Position numbers and translations under genes: made by a program
DNA from: Acidobacteriota bacterium
GTDB lineage: Bacteria > Acidobacteriota > Vicinamibacteria > Vicinamibacterales > UBA2999
DNA: 13,827 bases
Direction of reading: 5' to 3'
Assembly (NCBI GenBank): GCA_013140955.1
Contig: JABFRY010000279.1
Location: 1-13,827 of the forward strand
Notes under the pieces: model-generated
What the model was told of the DNA's origin: nothing
Database searches by the model: none
Seen by the model: only the letters and a program-made list of their open reading frames with translations
Part shown: positions 6,717-13,634 of the stretch, in pieces
How the letters are laid out: each line of letters opens with the position of its first letter
How positions within the stretch are numbered: the first letter of the stretch is position 1

Positions 6717-8159
6717 GTGCGCTACGAGCCCGTCATCGGTCTCGAGATTCACGCGCAGCTGCAGACGCAGACGAAGGCGTTCTGCGGCTGCAGCACCCGC
6801 TTCGGGGCCAGCCCGAACTCCCAGGTATGCCCGGTCTGTCTCGGGCTGCCTGGGGCCCTCCCGGTTCTGAATCACGAGGCGGTGGACCTCGCCCTTCGCG
6901 CCGCGCTGGCGCTGGGGTGCGAGGTCCAGCCCACCTCCATCTTCGCCCGCAAGAACTACTTCTATCCGGACCTGCCCAAGGGCTATCAGATTTCTCAGTT
7001 CGAACGCCCGATTGCGCTCGGTGGGGGGCTCCGCCTCACGGTTGACGGCGCAGAGCGGTGGGTGGGCCTCACGCGCATCCACATGGAGGAAGACGCCGGC
7101 AAGTCTCTGCACGAGGGATTTCTCGACTCCGAGCGTCGTACGTACCTGGACTTCAATCGCAGTGGTGTCCCGCTCATCGAGATCGTCACGGAGCCGGACA
7201 TGCGCACGCCCGCGGAGGGCGCGGAGTTCTTCACGCGCCTGCGCGACGTGCTCGTCTGGATCGGCGTCAACGACGGCAACATGGAAGAGGGCAGTCTCCG
7301 GTGCGACGCCAATGTCTCCATTCGCCCCGCCGGTCGTGACGCGTTCGGCACGAAGGTGGAGGTGAAGAACCTCAACTCCTTCCGGTACCTCCAGAAGGCC
7401 ATCGAATTCGAGATCGAGCGCCAGGCCGACGTGCTCGACCGCGGAGGCCGTGTGCTCCAGGAGACGCGCCTGTGGGACTCCTCGGCCGGCCGAACACTGT
7501 CGATGCGGAGCAAGGAGGAGGCGCACGACTACCGCTACTTCCCCGAGCCCGACCTCCCGCCCCTGGTCGTGGGCGCCAGCCGAGTGGAAGCCGTGAGGGC
7601 ATCGATGCCCGAACTGCCGGCAGCCCGTCGGGTCCGGTTCGTCGACCAATACGGCCTGCCCGACTACGATGCGGGCGTCCTCACGCAGTCGGCCAGCCTC
7701 GCCGCGTACTTCGAGCGGACGGTCGCAGCGTGTGGCAACGCGAAAGCCGCGAGCAACTGGGTGATGGGCGAGCTTCTGCGCGTGCTCAACGAACGTGGTG
7801 AGGGAATCGGGGAGGCGGCGGTGTCGCCCGAGTCCCTCGGCGGACTCATCCAGCTCATCGATCGGGGCACAATCAGCAGTTCGATCGCCAAGGATGTCTT
7901 CGCCCGCATGCACGCGACGGGGGCGGCGGCCGACGCCATCGTCGCTGCCGAGGGGCTCGCACAGATTGGTGACGAGGCGGCGCTGCGCACCGTCATCGAC
8001 GAGGTGCTCGCCGCCAACGGGGACGCGGTCGCGCAGTATCGCGCCGGCAAGGCGGCCACCTTTGGCTTTCTCGTCGGCCAGGTGATGAAGGGGACCGGCG
8101 GCAAGGCCAACCCGAAGCTCGCCAATCAGCTGTTGCGTCAGGCGCTCGAACAGGGGTGA
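6717..8159 (+). CDS. gatB: Aspartyl/glutamyl-tRNA(Asn/Gln) amidotransferase subunit B
   Basis: GatB is the tRNA-binding kinase/transamidase subunit of GatCAB, which amidates mischarged Glu-tRNA(Gln) or Asp-tRNA(Asn) with ammonia channelled from GatA. The 480 residues are full length. The N-terminus has the family start VIGLEIHAQLQT and the zinc cysteines C23, C25, C38, C41 (CGC...CPVC). YFYPDLPKGYQISQ, GSLRCDANVSIRP and DYRYFPEPDLPP are further conserved blocks. Residues of about 330-478 form the YqeY-like helical tail, with the usual TFGFLVGQVMK and an ending of KANPKLANQLL. The start is GTG at 6717, directly after the pckA TAG, with AAGG shortly before it; re-initiation after pckA is likely. 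gatA and gatC are not in the window. The gene's presence suggests that Gln- and/or Asn-tRNA is made by the indirect route. Confidence 0.97.
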   Translation: MRYEPVIGLEIHAQLQTQTKAFCGCSTRFGASPNSQVCPVCLGLPGALPVLNHEAVDLALRAALALGCEVQPTSIFARKNYFYPDLPKGYQISQFERPIALGGGLRLTVDGAERWVGLTRIHMEEDAGKSLHEGFLDSERRTYLDFNRSGVPLIEIVTEPDMRTPAEGAEFFTRLRDVLVWIGVNDGNMEEGSLRCDANVSIRPAGRDAFGTKVEVKNLNSFRYLQKAIEFEIERQADVLDRGGRVLQETRLWDSSAGRTLSMRSKEEAHDYRYFPEPDLPPLVVGASRVEAVRASMPELPAARRVRFVDQYGLPDYDAGVLTQSASLAAYFERTVAACGNAKAASNWVMGELLRVLNERGEGIGEAAVSPESLGGLIQLIDRGTISSSIAKDVFARMHATGAAADAIVAAEGLAQIGDEAALRTVIDEVLAANGDAVAQYRAGKAATFGFLVGQVMKGTGGKANPKLANQLLRQALEQG

Positions 8160-8192
8160 GCCGCGGGCCGCGGGGGAGACGAGCCAGTGAGA

Positions 8193-8198
8193 TATACT
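8193..8198 (+). promoter_or_regulatory. Possible -10 element upstream of ftsEX
   Basis: TATACT lies in the 89-base gap between gatB and ftsE, about 50 bases before the ftsE start. It is flanked by a CAGTGA (8185-8190) / TCACTG (8217-8222) inverted repeat. No acceptable -35 hexamer is seen at the normal distance, so the promoter is weakly supported and read-through from gatB is possible. Confidence 0.25.
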
Positions 8199-8248
8199 CC
8201 GCGCATTCCATTCCAGTCACTGTCCTCGTCGCCGGATGAGCAGACCGC

Positions 8249-8908
8249 GTGATCGAGACACGCCATCTCTCGAAGTTCTACCACCGGGGCGTCTACGCCC
8301 TGCGCGACCTCACCCTCACCGTGGAGAAGGGCGAGTTCGTCTTCATTACCGGACCGTCCGGGGCGGGGAAGTCGACGCTGCTGCGCCTGCTCCTGCGACA
8401 GGAGCTGGCGAGCGAAGGCGAGCTGCTCGTCAACGGGCAGGACCTGGCCACGCTGTCGAGGCCGGCCATTCAGGAGTACCGCCGGGGCATCGGGTTCGTC
8501 TTCCAGGACTTCAAGCTGGTGCCCTCGAGGACGGTCCTGCAGAACGTGTCCTTCGTGCCAGAGGTGCTCGGTGTGCCGGTCGCCGCGCAGCATCGCCGCG
8601 CGTTCCAAGTGCTCAAGTGGGTGGGCCTCCAGCATCGCATCGGCGCCTTCCCCGAGGAACTGTCTGGCGGCGAGCAGCAGCGTGTGGCCATTGCCCGTGC
8701 GCTCGTGAACGATCCGGCGCTGCTCATCGCGGACGAGCCGACCGGAAACCTCGATCCGGATCTGTCGCTCGAGATCATGAACCTGTTCCGCGAGATCAAT
8801 GCCGGCGGGACGACCGTCCTGGTCGCCACGCACGATCGTGAACTGATTCGGTTCGTGGGGCGGCGCACCGTGCATCTCGATCAGGGACGGATCGCGGAGG
8901 TGATGTGA
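8249..8908 (+). CDS. ftsE: Cell division ATP-binding protein FtsE
   Basis: FtsE is the ATPase of the FtsEX complex, which sits at the division site and switches on periplasmic peptidoglycan hydrolases. At 219 residues it is a standard single ABC domain. It shows Walker A GPSGAGKST (35-43), the Q-loop Q86 in FVFQDFKLVP, the signature LSGGEQQ (138-144), Walker B LLIADEP (158-164) with the D-loop NLD, and switch histidine H195 in ATHD. The YHRGVYALRD start and the FVFQDFKL block are characteristic of FtsE rather than other ABC ATPases, and the identity is fixed by the following ftsX. The start is GTG 8249; the ribosome site is weak. It overlaps ftsX by four bases. Confidence 0.95.
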   Translation: MIETRHLSKFYHRGVYALRDLTLTVEKGEFVFITGPSGAGKSTLLRLLLRQELASEGELLVNGQDLATLSRPAIQEYRRGIGFVFQDFKLVPSRTVLQNVSFVPEVLGVPVAAQHRRAFQVLKWVGLQHRIGAFPEELSGGEQQRVAIARALVNDPALLIADEPTGNLDPDLSLEIMNLFREINAGGTTVLVATHDRELIRFVGRRTVHLDQGRIAEVM

Positions 8909-9792
8909 GGCTGATCCGCTACGCCTTTCGCGAGGGCTGGACGAGCCTGGTGCGGAGCGGCACGTCCACCCTGTTCTCCGTCACGGCGATCGCGCTGGCC
9001 GTGGCCGTGCTCGCCGCCGTGCTCCTGTTCACCACCAATGTGGAACGCTGGCTGGACGAGTGGTCGTCGTCGGCAGAACTGTCCGTCTACCTCGACGATG
9101 GCACCACGTCGGACGAGCGTGGTGCCATCGAGGACGCCATCGACGTTAGCGGAATCGCCGCCAGCCGCGAGTACGTGTCGAAACAGGAAGCGCTGGCGCG
9201 GTTTCGCGACGGGTTCTCGAGTCTCTCCCCGCTCGCCGAGGGCCTCGACGGAAACCCCTTTCCTGCATCGGTCGAGGTGCGCCTCGCCCCCGGGGACGGC
9301 GTGGAGGCTGCGCTGCAGGCGCTCGCGCGCCAGCTGATCACGCTGCCCGGAGTCGTGGACGTGCAGTACGACCGGGACTGGCTGAATCGGCTGGCCGCCG
9401 GCCTGGACGTGGTACGACGACTCGGGTTCCTGCTCGGTCTCCTGATGGCACTGGCGGCGACGGTCACGGTGGCGGCCGTGGTGCGGCTGAGCCTCTACAG
9501 CCGGCGGGACGAGATCGAGGTGATGCAGCTCGTGGGTGCACCCGTTGGCTATATCCGCGGCCCGTTCGTTGCGGAAGGCGTCCTGCAGGGGGGACTGGGC
9601 GCTCTGGCTGCGCTTGCGGTCCTCGGTGCCGGCTTCGCGCTCGTCCGGTCGCTGTACGGGACGGCGCTTGCGCAGGTGCTCGAGGGGCTCCCGGTCGGGT
9701 TTCTGCCCCCCGTGTACTGGGCGTACCTCATCCTCGGCGGCATGGTGGTTGGAGCCGCAGGTGGTTTCGTCGCCGCCCGCCAGGCCGTGTGA
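8905..9792 (+). CDS. ftsX: Cell division protein FtsX (ABC permease subunit)
   Basis: FtsX is the inner-membrane partner of FtsE. Its large periplasmic loop recruits a hydrolase activator or hydrolase. The 295 residues show the family topology: a short cytoplasmic N-terminus, TM1 at about 22-45 and a periplasmic domain at about 46-168. That domain includes SAELSVYLDDGTT, the EYVSKQEALARF block and the NPFPASVEVRL block. TM2 to TM4 lie near 172-195, 222-247 and 266-290. The cytoplasmic stretch after TM2 has the conserved RRDEIEVMQLVGA sequence. The start is GTG 8905 within GTGA, overlapping the ftsE stop, so translation is coupled. No M23 peptidase/EnvC-type gene follows in this window, although such a partner often neighbours ftsEX. 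Confidence 0.95.
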   Translation: MRLIRYAFREGWTSLVRSGTSTLFSVTAIALAVAVLAAVLLFTTNVERWLDEWSSSAELSVYLDDGTTSDERGAIEDAIDVSGIAASREYVSKQEALARFRDGFSSLSPLAEGLDGNPFPASVEVRLAPGDGVEAALQALARQLITLPGVVDVQYDRDWLNRLAAGLDVVRRLGFLLGLLMALAATVTVAAVVRLSLYSRRDEIEVMQLVGAPVGYIRGPFVAEGVLQGGLGALAALAVLGAGFALVRSLYGTALAQVLEGLPVGFLPPVYWAYLILGGMVVGAAGGFVAARQAV

Positions 9793-9796
9793 ACCG

Positions 9797-9826
9797 TTGA
9801 CACCGCGCCCCGGCGGTGGCTACACT
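9797..9826 (+). promoter_or_regulatory. Strong sigma-70 type promoter just after ftsX
   Basis: TTGACA (9797-9802) is a perfect -35. It is followed by an 18-base spacer and TACACT (9821-9826), close to TATAAT. It starts five bases after the ftsX stop and predicts transcription from about 9833. This gives the small downstream gene its own promoter and rules out translation starting at the GTG at 9816 from this transcript, because that codon lies within the spacer. Confidence 0.6.
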
Positions 9827-9887
9827 CGACCTTCAGATGGCTGTGCTCAGAAGCCGAGCATCACGCTTCCTGACCGACTCGCGTCCG

Positions 9888-10148
9888 ATGCCCGATCCGG
9901 TCTTCCGGACCCTGTCGGATTTCTACCGCGAGGAGTTCCTGAAGTGTCAGCGCTGCCTCGAGCAGCAGCGCGAACACTTTTCGGCGGGCGCGATGAGCGC
10001 CGCCGAACAGGCGCTCGCGAGAGCGATGCAGGAGCTGGATCACTGGTGCGAGGATGCCAACGCGGGCCAGGTCGTCAGCCGGTTACTGAGGCAATTCGAT
10101 GCGATAGCCGGCGTCGCAACGTGGTCCGAGCGGACCCGCGTGCACTGA
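9888..10148 (+). CDS. Small hypothetical protein with CxxC
   Basis: I do not recognise this 86-residue protein. It begins MPDPVFRTLSDFYREEF, is mostly helical and charged, has no signal peptide or membrane segment, and is probably cytoplasmic. It contains a C-x2-C pair (C20, C23) and a third cysteine (C54 in DHWCEDANAG); with only three cysteines, metal binding is possible but unproven. The frame is open back to a GTG at 9816 and an ATG at 9837. I chose ATG 9888 because third positions become strongly G/C only from there and because the promoter at 9797-9826 excludes the GTG. ATG 9837 would make an almost leaderless message. No good Shine-Dalgarno precedes 9888. It lies alone between ftsX and rnr on the same strand. 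Confidence 0.6.
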   Translation: MPDPVFRTLSDFYREEFLKCQRCLEQQREHFSAGAMSAAEQALARAMQELDHWCEDANAGQVVSRLLRQFDAIAGVATWSERTRVH

Positions 10149-10274
10149 GTGCCTCGTCAGTCATCCGTCCCCGGTCGTTCCCTCCCCGTTCCTTCCTGAT
10201 CATCGAAACTGCCTGGTTCCTGCGGATGCCTTCGGCATGGACGCTGCTGGTGCCCGTGCCGGCCCTCTCGTCGA

Positions 10275-10289
10275 CGTGCGGGCCGCACG
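10275..10289. repeat. 15-base palindrome upstream of the rnr start
   Basis: CGTGCGG-G-CCGCACG is a perfect dyad with 7-base arms, centred about 30 bases before the preferred rnr ATG (10312). It is in the 163-base gap after the small hypothetical gene. It may be an RNA hairpin in the leader or an operator. The rest of that gap shows one smaller dyad (ATGCC-TTC-GGCAT near 10226-10240) and no convincing promoter. Confidence 0.35.
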
Positions 10290-10311
10290 CGCTGACCGAC
10301 GCGTGAGCGAC

Positions 10312-12579
10312 ATGTCCTCGCATCTGGATCTGCTGGCTCGCATCCGGGACGTGGCGAGCTATCCCGCCACCCTCCGCGAACTGGAGCGACTGCTCTCGAC
10401 GGGGCCTGAGGATCGCCGGACGCTCAAGCGGCAGCTCGATGCCCTCGTACGGGAGGGCGAGCTCGTGCTCGTGCGCGGCCAGCGCTACGGTCTGCCGCAG
10501 AGCATGGACCTGAGCGTGGGCCGGCTCTCCATGAACGCGGGAGGGTTCGGATTCGTGGTCCTGGAGCAGCAGCCGCCTGCTTCGTCCCCGGATATCTATG
10601 TCCCCGCGCACGGGCTCGGTGATGCCATGCACGGCGATCGCGTGGTGGTCCGGACCGAGCGCCCATCGGCCAGGGGCGTGGAGGGACGCATCATCCGCAC
10701 ACTCGAACGGGCGCACCAGACGCTGGTTGGCCGCTTCGATGTCGAGGGAGCCGGACTGGGCTTCGTCACACCCTTCGACCCCAAGGTCGTCGGCGACGTG
10801 AGCGTGCCGTGGGCAGACTGGGGAGCCGCCAGGCCACACGACATGGTGGTCGTGCAGATCGTGCGCTGGCCGAGCCCGTCCAGGGGTGCTCTCGGACGGG
10901 TCGTGGAAGTGCTCGGGCGGCTCGATCAGCCGGGGGTGGACCTGCAGGTCGTCCTCCACAGTCATCACATCCCGCAGGCGCACGATCCTGCCGCCGTGGC
11001 GCAAGCGGTGCGGCTCGGCTCCGGGGTGGCAGCGGGTGACCTCGCGGGGCGGACGGACTTCCGGGCCGAGCCAACCGTCACGATTGACGGCGAGCACGCC
11101 AGGGACTTCGACGACGCCATCACCATCGACCGGCTGCCGAATGGGCACTTCTGGCTGGGCGTGCACATCGCGGATGTCTCCCACTACGTCAGCGAGGGCA
11201 GTCCCCTCGATCGGGATGCCTTCACCCGCGGTACGTCGGTGTACTTTCCCGAGCAGGCCGTTCACATGTTCCCGTCCGAGCTGTCAACGGGACTGTGCAG
11301 CCTGAAGCCACAGGTGGACCGACTGGTGCAGTCGTGCCTGATGGAAGTGGATGGCCGTGGTCGCGTCGTTCGCTACGAATTGCACGACGGCGTCATCAAC
11401 AGCGATGCGCGTATGACGTACACGGCGGTGAACGCGATCGTCACGGATCGGGATCCCGTGCTGCGCGCGCAGTATGCCGAGCTGGTGCCTCGCTTCGAGC
11501 TGATGCACACGCTGTTCGAGGTCCTCCACGAGAGGCGCCGTGCCCGTGGCTCGATCGACTTCGACCTGCCGGAGGCGCTCGTGACGCTGTCGGAGTCCGG
11601 AGAGATCGAGTCGATTGTCGCGAGCGAGCGCAACGTGGCGCACCGGATCATCGAGGAGTTCATGCTCCTGGCGAACGAGACGGTGGCCGCGCACCTGGTG
11701 GACGCCGGCATGCCCGCGCTGCATCGCGTACACGAGGCGCCCGACGTCAGGAAGGTTGCGGATTTCGAGGAGTTCGTCACGGGGCTGGGCCACAGCCTGC
11801 CGGCCAGCGGCCACCTCGCGACACCCAAGGACTTCCAGCGGCTCATCGAACGGATCCGGGGCACGCCGGAGGAGCGCCCGATTGCCGCCTTGATGCTCCG
11901 GACGATGCAGAAGGCGCGGTACGACGCGGCCAGCCTTGGGCACTTCGGCCTGGCGGCGGAGGCCTACACGCACTTCACGTCGCCGATTCGCCGCTATCCC
12001 GATCTCATCGTGCACCGCCTGCTTCGGGAGCGCAGGCGCGGGGCCCCTGACGCCGATCGCCTCGAGGCGCTCACGACGGAGTTGCCCGAGGTGGCGCGGC
12101 ACAGCTCGGACACCGAACGGCGGGCTGACGAGGCGGAGCGGGAGCTGCTGCAGTGGAAGCGCATACGCTTCATGTCCCGCCACATCGGAGAGGAGTTCGT
12201 CGGATTCGTCACCGGCGTGACGCCGTTCGGCCTGTTCGTCGAACTGGCCGACCCGTTCGTCGACGGTCTCGTCCACGTGTCGAGCATGGGTGACGACTAC
12301 TACCGGTTCGTCGAAGCGCAGCACCTGCTCAAGGGCGAGAACCACGGGCGGATCTACCGACTGGGCGACCGTGTGGCCGTACAGGTCGTGCGGGTCGATC
12401 GGGAGCGGCGTCAGATCGACTTCGGGCTGGTCGAAATCCTCGAAGCCGTCAGGCGGGCTACGGTGCCGACGGGGCGTGTGCGGGGGCGGACGGTGTCGAA
12501 GAAGGAGCGGAAGCGCACCCAGCGGCCGGGCCGTCGGGAGCGCGCCCAGGGAACACGTGGAAAGAAGGGCCGGCGCTAG
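10312..12579 (+). CDS. rnr: Ribonuclease R (RNB-family 3'-5' exoribonuclease)
   Basis: RNase R degrades structured RNA from the 3' end in mRNA turnover and rRNA quality control. From ATG 10312 it is 755 residues. An N-terminal winged-helix region (about 1-60, LLARIRDVASYPATLREL) is followed by cold-shock-like RNA-binding domains to about 225. The RNB catalytic domain begins near 245 and holds the metal-binding acidic cluster D259, D265, D267, D268 (DGEHARDFDDAI). HFTSPIRRYPDLIVHRLL near 555 is another family block. An S1 domain follows at about 625-705 (FVGFVTGVTPFGLFVEL...GLVHVSSM), then a lysine/arginine-rich tail ending GKKGRR. Alternative starts are GTG 10303 and ATG 10237. The extra 25 codons from 10237 have low third-position GC and cross a palindrome, so they are probably untranslated. 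It ends three bases from the convergent tatA stop. Confidence 0.95.
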   Translation: MSSHLDLLARIRDVASYPATLRELERLLSTGPEDRRTLKRQLDALVREGELVLVRGQRYGLPQSMDLSVGRLSMNAGGFGFVVLEQQPPASSPDIYVPAHGLGDAMHGDRVVVRTERPSARGVEGRIIRTLERAHQTLVGRFDVEGAGLGFVTPFDPKVVGDVSVPWADWGAARPHDMVVVQIVRWPSPSRGALGRVVEVLGRLDQPGVDLQVVLHSHHIPQAHDPAAVAQAVRLGSGVAAGDLAGRTDFRAEPTVTIDGEHARDFDDAITIDRLPNGHFWLGVHIADVSHYVSEGSPLDRDAFTRGTSVYFPEQAVHMFPSELSTGLCSLKPQVDRLVQSCLMEVDGRGRVVRYELHDGVINSDARMTYTAVNAIVTDRDPVLRAQYAELVPRFELMHTLFEVLHERRRARGSIDFDLPEALVTLSESGEIESIVASERNVAHRIIEEFMLLANETVAAHLVDAGMPALHRVHEAPDVRKVADFEEFVTGLGHSLPASGHLATPKDFQRLIERIRGTPEERPIAALMLRTMQKARYDAASLGHFGLAAEAYTHFTSPIRRYPDLIVHRLLRERRRGAPDADRLEALTTELPEVARHSSDTERRADEAERELLQWKRIRFMSRHIGEEFVGFVTGVTPFGLFVELADPFVDGLVHVSSMGDDYYRFVEAQHLLKGENHGRIYRLGDRVAVQVVRVDRERRQIDFGLVEILEAVRRATVPTGRVRGRTVSKKERKRTQRPGRRERAQGTRGKKGRR

Positions 12580-12581
12580 CC

Positions 12582-12599
12582 GTCAGGACTTCTCCTGAC
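12582..12599. terminator. Hairpin spanning the tatA stop in the rnr/tatA convergent junction
   Basis: GTCAGGA-CTTC-TCCTGAC is a perfect 7-base-pair stem with a tetraloop. On the tatA message the loop is GAAG, GNRA-like in shape although its last base is G. It starts two bases after the rnr stop and contains the tatA stop codon (12585-12583). It may act as a shared 3'-end or stabilising structure for both converging transcripts. Neither strand has a T-run after it, so classical intrinsic termination is uncertain. Confidence 0.4.
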
Positions 12600-12738
12600 C
12601 CTCGTCCTTCGTGGCGTCCTTGAAGTTCCGGATGCCCTTGCCAATGCCGCGGCCGATCTCCGGCAACCTGTTGGCGCCAAAGATCAGGATGATAATCGTC
12701 AGGATAATCAGCAGCTCAGGGATGCCAATGCGGCCCAT
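12583..12738 (-). CDS. tatA: Sec-independent (twin-arginine) translocase subunit TatA/TatE
   Basis: This 51-residue gene is easy to overlook because of its size. The protein reads MGRIGIPELLIILTIIILIF, then GANRLPEIGRGIGKGIRNFK and a charged end with DATKDEGQEKS. TatA multimers form the pore-like assembly that lets folded proteins with RR signal peptides cross the inner membrane. The expected parts are all visible: a membrane helix at about 6-20, the FG hinge (F20-G21), LP after the hinge, and an amphipathic helix with the G-x-G-IGKGIRNFK pattern leading to a short polar tail. The tail is short compared with E. coli TatA (89 residues) but usual for minimal TatA/E. Start ATG 12738 has AAGGTG close upstream. 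tatB and tatC are not in the window. It runs convergent to rnr and divergent from the next gene. Confidence 0.93.
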   Translation of the reverse strand: MGRIGIPELLIILTIIILIFGANRLPEIGRGIGKGIRNFKDATKDEGQEKS

Positions 12739-12755
12739 ACATCACCTTCGTTCAT

Positions 12756-12773
12756 ACGGTGCGTGCGCACCGT
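12756..12773. repeat. 18-base dyad in the tatA leader
   Basis: ACGGTGCG-TG-CGCACCGT is a perfect inverted repeat with 8-base arms, 17 bases upstream of the tatA ATG and between it and the predicted -10 element. It does not cover the AAGGTG ribosome site. It could be an operator-like dyad or a leader hairpin. Confidence 0.45.
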
Positions 12774-12816
12774 GCCCTGGTCGGAGAACAGCATGTGCTC
12801 CGGTGGGTGAGGTCGG

Positions 12817-12825
12817 ATTGTACCA
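12817..12825 (-). promoter_or_regulatory. Extended -10 promoter for tatA
   Basis: On the minus strand the sequence is TGGTACAAT, which fits the extended -10 pattern TGn-TATAAT with one mismatch in the hexamer. No good -35 is seen, as is common for extended -10 promoters. Transcription would begin near 12810, giving a leader of about 70 bases that contains the 12756-12773 dyad. Confidence 0.45.
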
Positions 12826-12838
12826 TGGGGCGGCGTTG

Positions 12839-12894
12839 GCCCCCCGCTGGGGGGCAAGCCGTACGAGAGCTGGAGGGGCGGCACGTAGCCGCCC
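12839..12894. repeat. Two neighbouring GC hairpins in the tatA / stress-protein divergent gap
   Basis: GCCCCCC-GCT-GGGGGGC (12839-12855) and GGGCGGC-ACGTA-GCCGCCC (12876-12894) are both perfect 7-base-arm inverted repeats, 20 bases apart. They lie in the 192-base gap between the divergent starts at 12738 and 12931. The first is immediately upstream of the tatA -10 element; the second is 36 bases before the stress-protein ATG. I see no clear plus-strand promoter in this gap. Confidence 0.45.
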
Positions 12895-12930
12895 GGCATG
12901 ACGACGCCGTGGCAGGGGAGTGAGCGAGAC

Positions 12931-13446
12931 ATGAGGCATCCGATAGTACTGGGCCTGTTCGGGGATCCATCCGGAGCTGCCCGGGCGGCGCGAGAGCTGC
13001 GCAGCGCCGGCGTGGGGCACGATTTGGTGTCCATCGTGGCCAGGAATCACGACGAGGAGGGACGCCTGGCCCAATCCGCTGATGCCTCGCCCGGTGCCGA
13101 CATCGAGGATTCGTACCGGGCATCCAGGCTCGGAGAGCTGGCAGCGCACTTCATTTCCGCGATTGCCGTCGTGCTGCCCGGTATCGGTCCCATCGTCGCA
13201 GATGGGCCGCTGGCTGCGGGGCTGGCTGAAGCGGCCGGGCATCTGGCCGGCAGCGTGGCGGGAGCCCTTGAACGTGCCGGTGTGCCGGCAGAGCAGGCGA
13301 CACGCTGGGAGCGGGACGTCCACGAGGGGCATGTGATCGTGGCGGCTCATCTTCGCGACGAGCCGGCGGCGACAGATGCCCTTCGCGTGCTGCTGTCCGC
13401 GGGTGCCGCCGATACGGCGACCGGCAGCTGGCCGACAGCGTCCTAA
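12931..13446 (+). CDS. General stress protein 17M / YflT-like domain protein
   Basis: This 171-residue protein starts with the ferredoxin-like half MRHPIVLGLFGDPSGAARAA, in which a beta strand is followed by a helix containing the (A/R)AARELRSAGV pattern. A glycine/alanine-rich hydrophobic middle (about 75-120, with VVLPGIGPIVADGPLAAGL) is followed by a second half with AGVPAEQATRWERDVHEGHVIVAAHL. The PGIGP...AAGPLAA-like core and the following G-(I/V)P-EEA...Y/WE..V..G..(I/V)VA pattern are what I know from the YflT/GsiB-17M-type stress proteins of uncertain biochemical role. I prefer ATG 12931 because AGGGGAG (12914-12920) precedes it. The frame is open to ATG 12898, but that start lies right against the hairpin. 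The assignment is by pattern recognition only. Confidence 0.6.
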   Translation: MRHPIVLGLFGDPSGAARAARELRSAGVGHDLVSIVARNHDEEGRLAQSADASPGADIEDSYRASRLGELAAHFISAIAVVLPGIGPIVADGPLAAGLAEAAGHLAGSVAGALERAGVPAEQATRWERDVHEGHVIVAAHLRDEPAATDALRVLLSAGAADTATGSWPTAS

Positions 13447-13634
13447 GACTCCAATGCGTCGCCGGTCGTCTGTCGGGGGATGGCGGGTGTCTCCTGCTCC
13501 GGTCGTCGCGGCTCCTGCATGCGGGCGCCGCACGTCGCGCCCGGCGCCTGGTGCGAAGGAATCGGACTTGCAGTTGCGTCGCCTCGACCGCTTTGAGGAC
13601 AATGGGCAGGCCGCGCCGCGCGGGAAGGCATCCG
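13447..13634. other. Intergenic stretch with weak promoter signal
   Basis: These 188 bases separate the stress-like gene from the TonB-like gene. A possible promoter is TTGCGT (13574-13579), an 18-base spacer and GACAAT (13598-13603), which would start transcription about 25 bases before the GTG at 13635. A small dyad TGCGG-GCG-CCGCA lies near 13519-13531. No RNA gene or credible small coding frame is seen. Confidence 0.35.

Noticed and set aside
4917..7913. A 998-codon open frame on the minus strand, opposite pckA and gatB
   Set aside because: Both opposite genes are unmistakable by motifs. The frame is a by-product of high GC at third positions, its product is low-complexity and rich in Arg/His/Gly/Val with no domain, and it has no ribosome site.
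8185..8222. CAGTGA/TCACTG inverted repeat around the possible ftsE -10 as an operator
   Set aside because: Arms of only six bases with a 26-base spacing are expected by chance and nothing else supports it.
10075..11265. Long minus-strand frame opposite rnr (396 codons), and another at 11284-12345
   Set aside because: Antisense to conserved RNase R domains; composition is typical of shadow frames and no family is recognisable.
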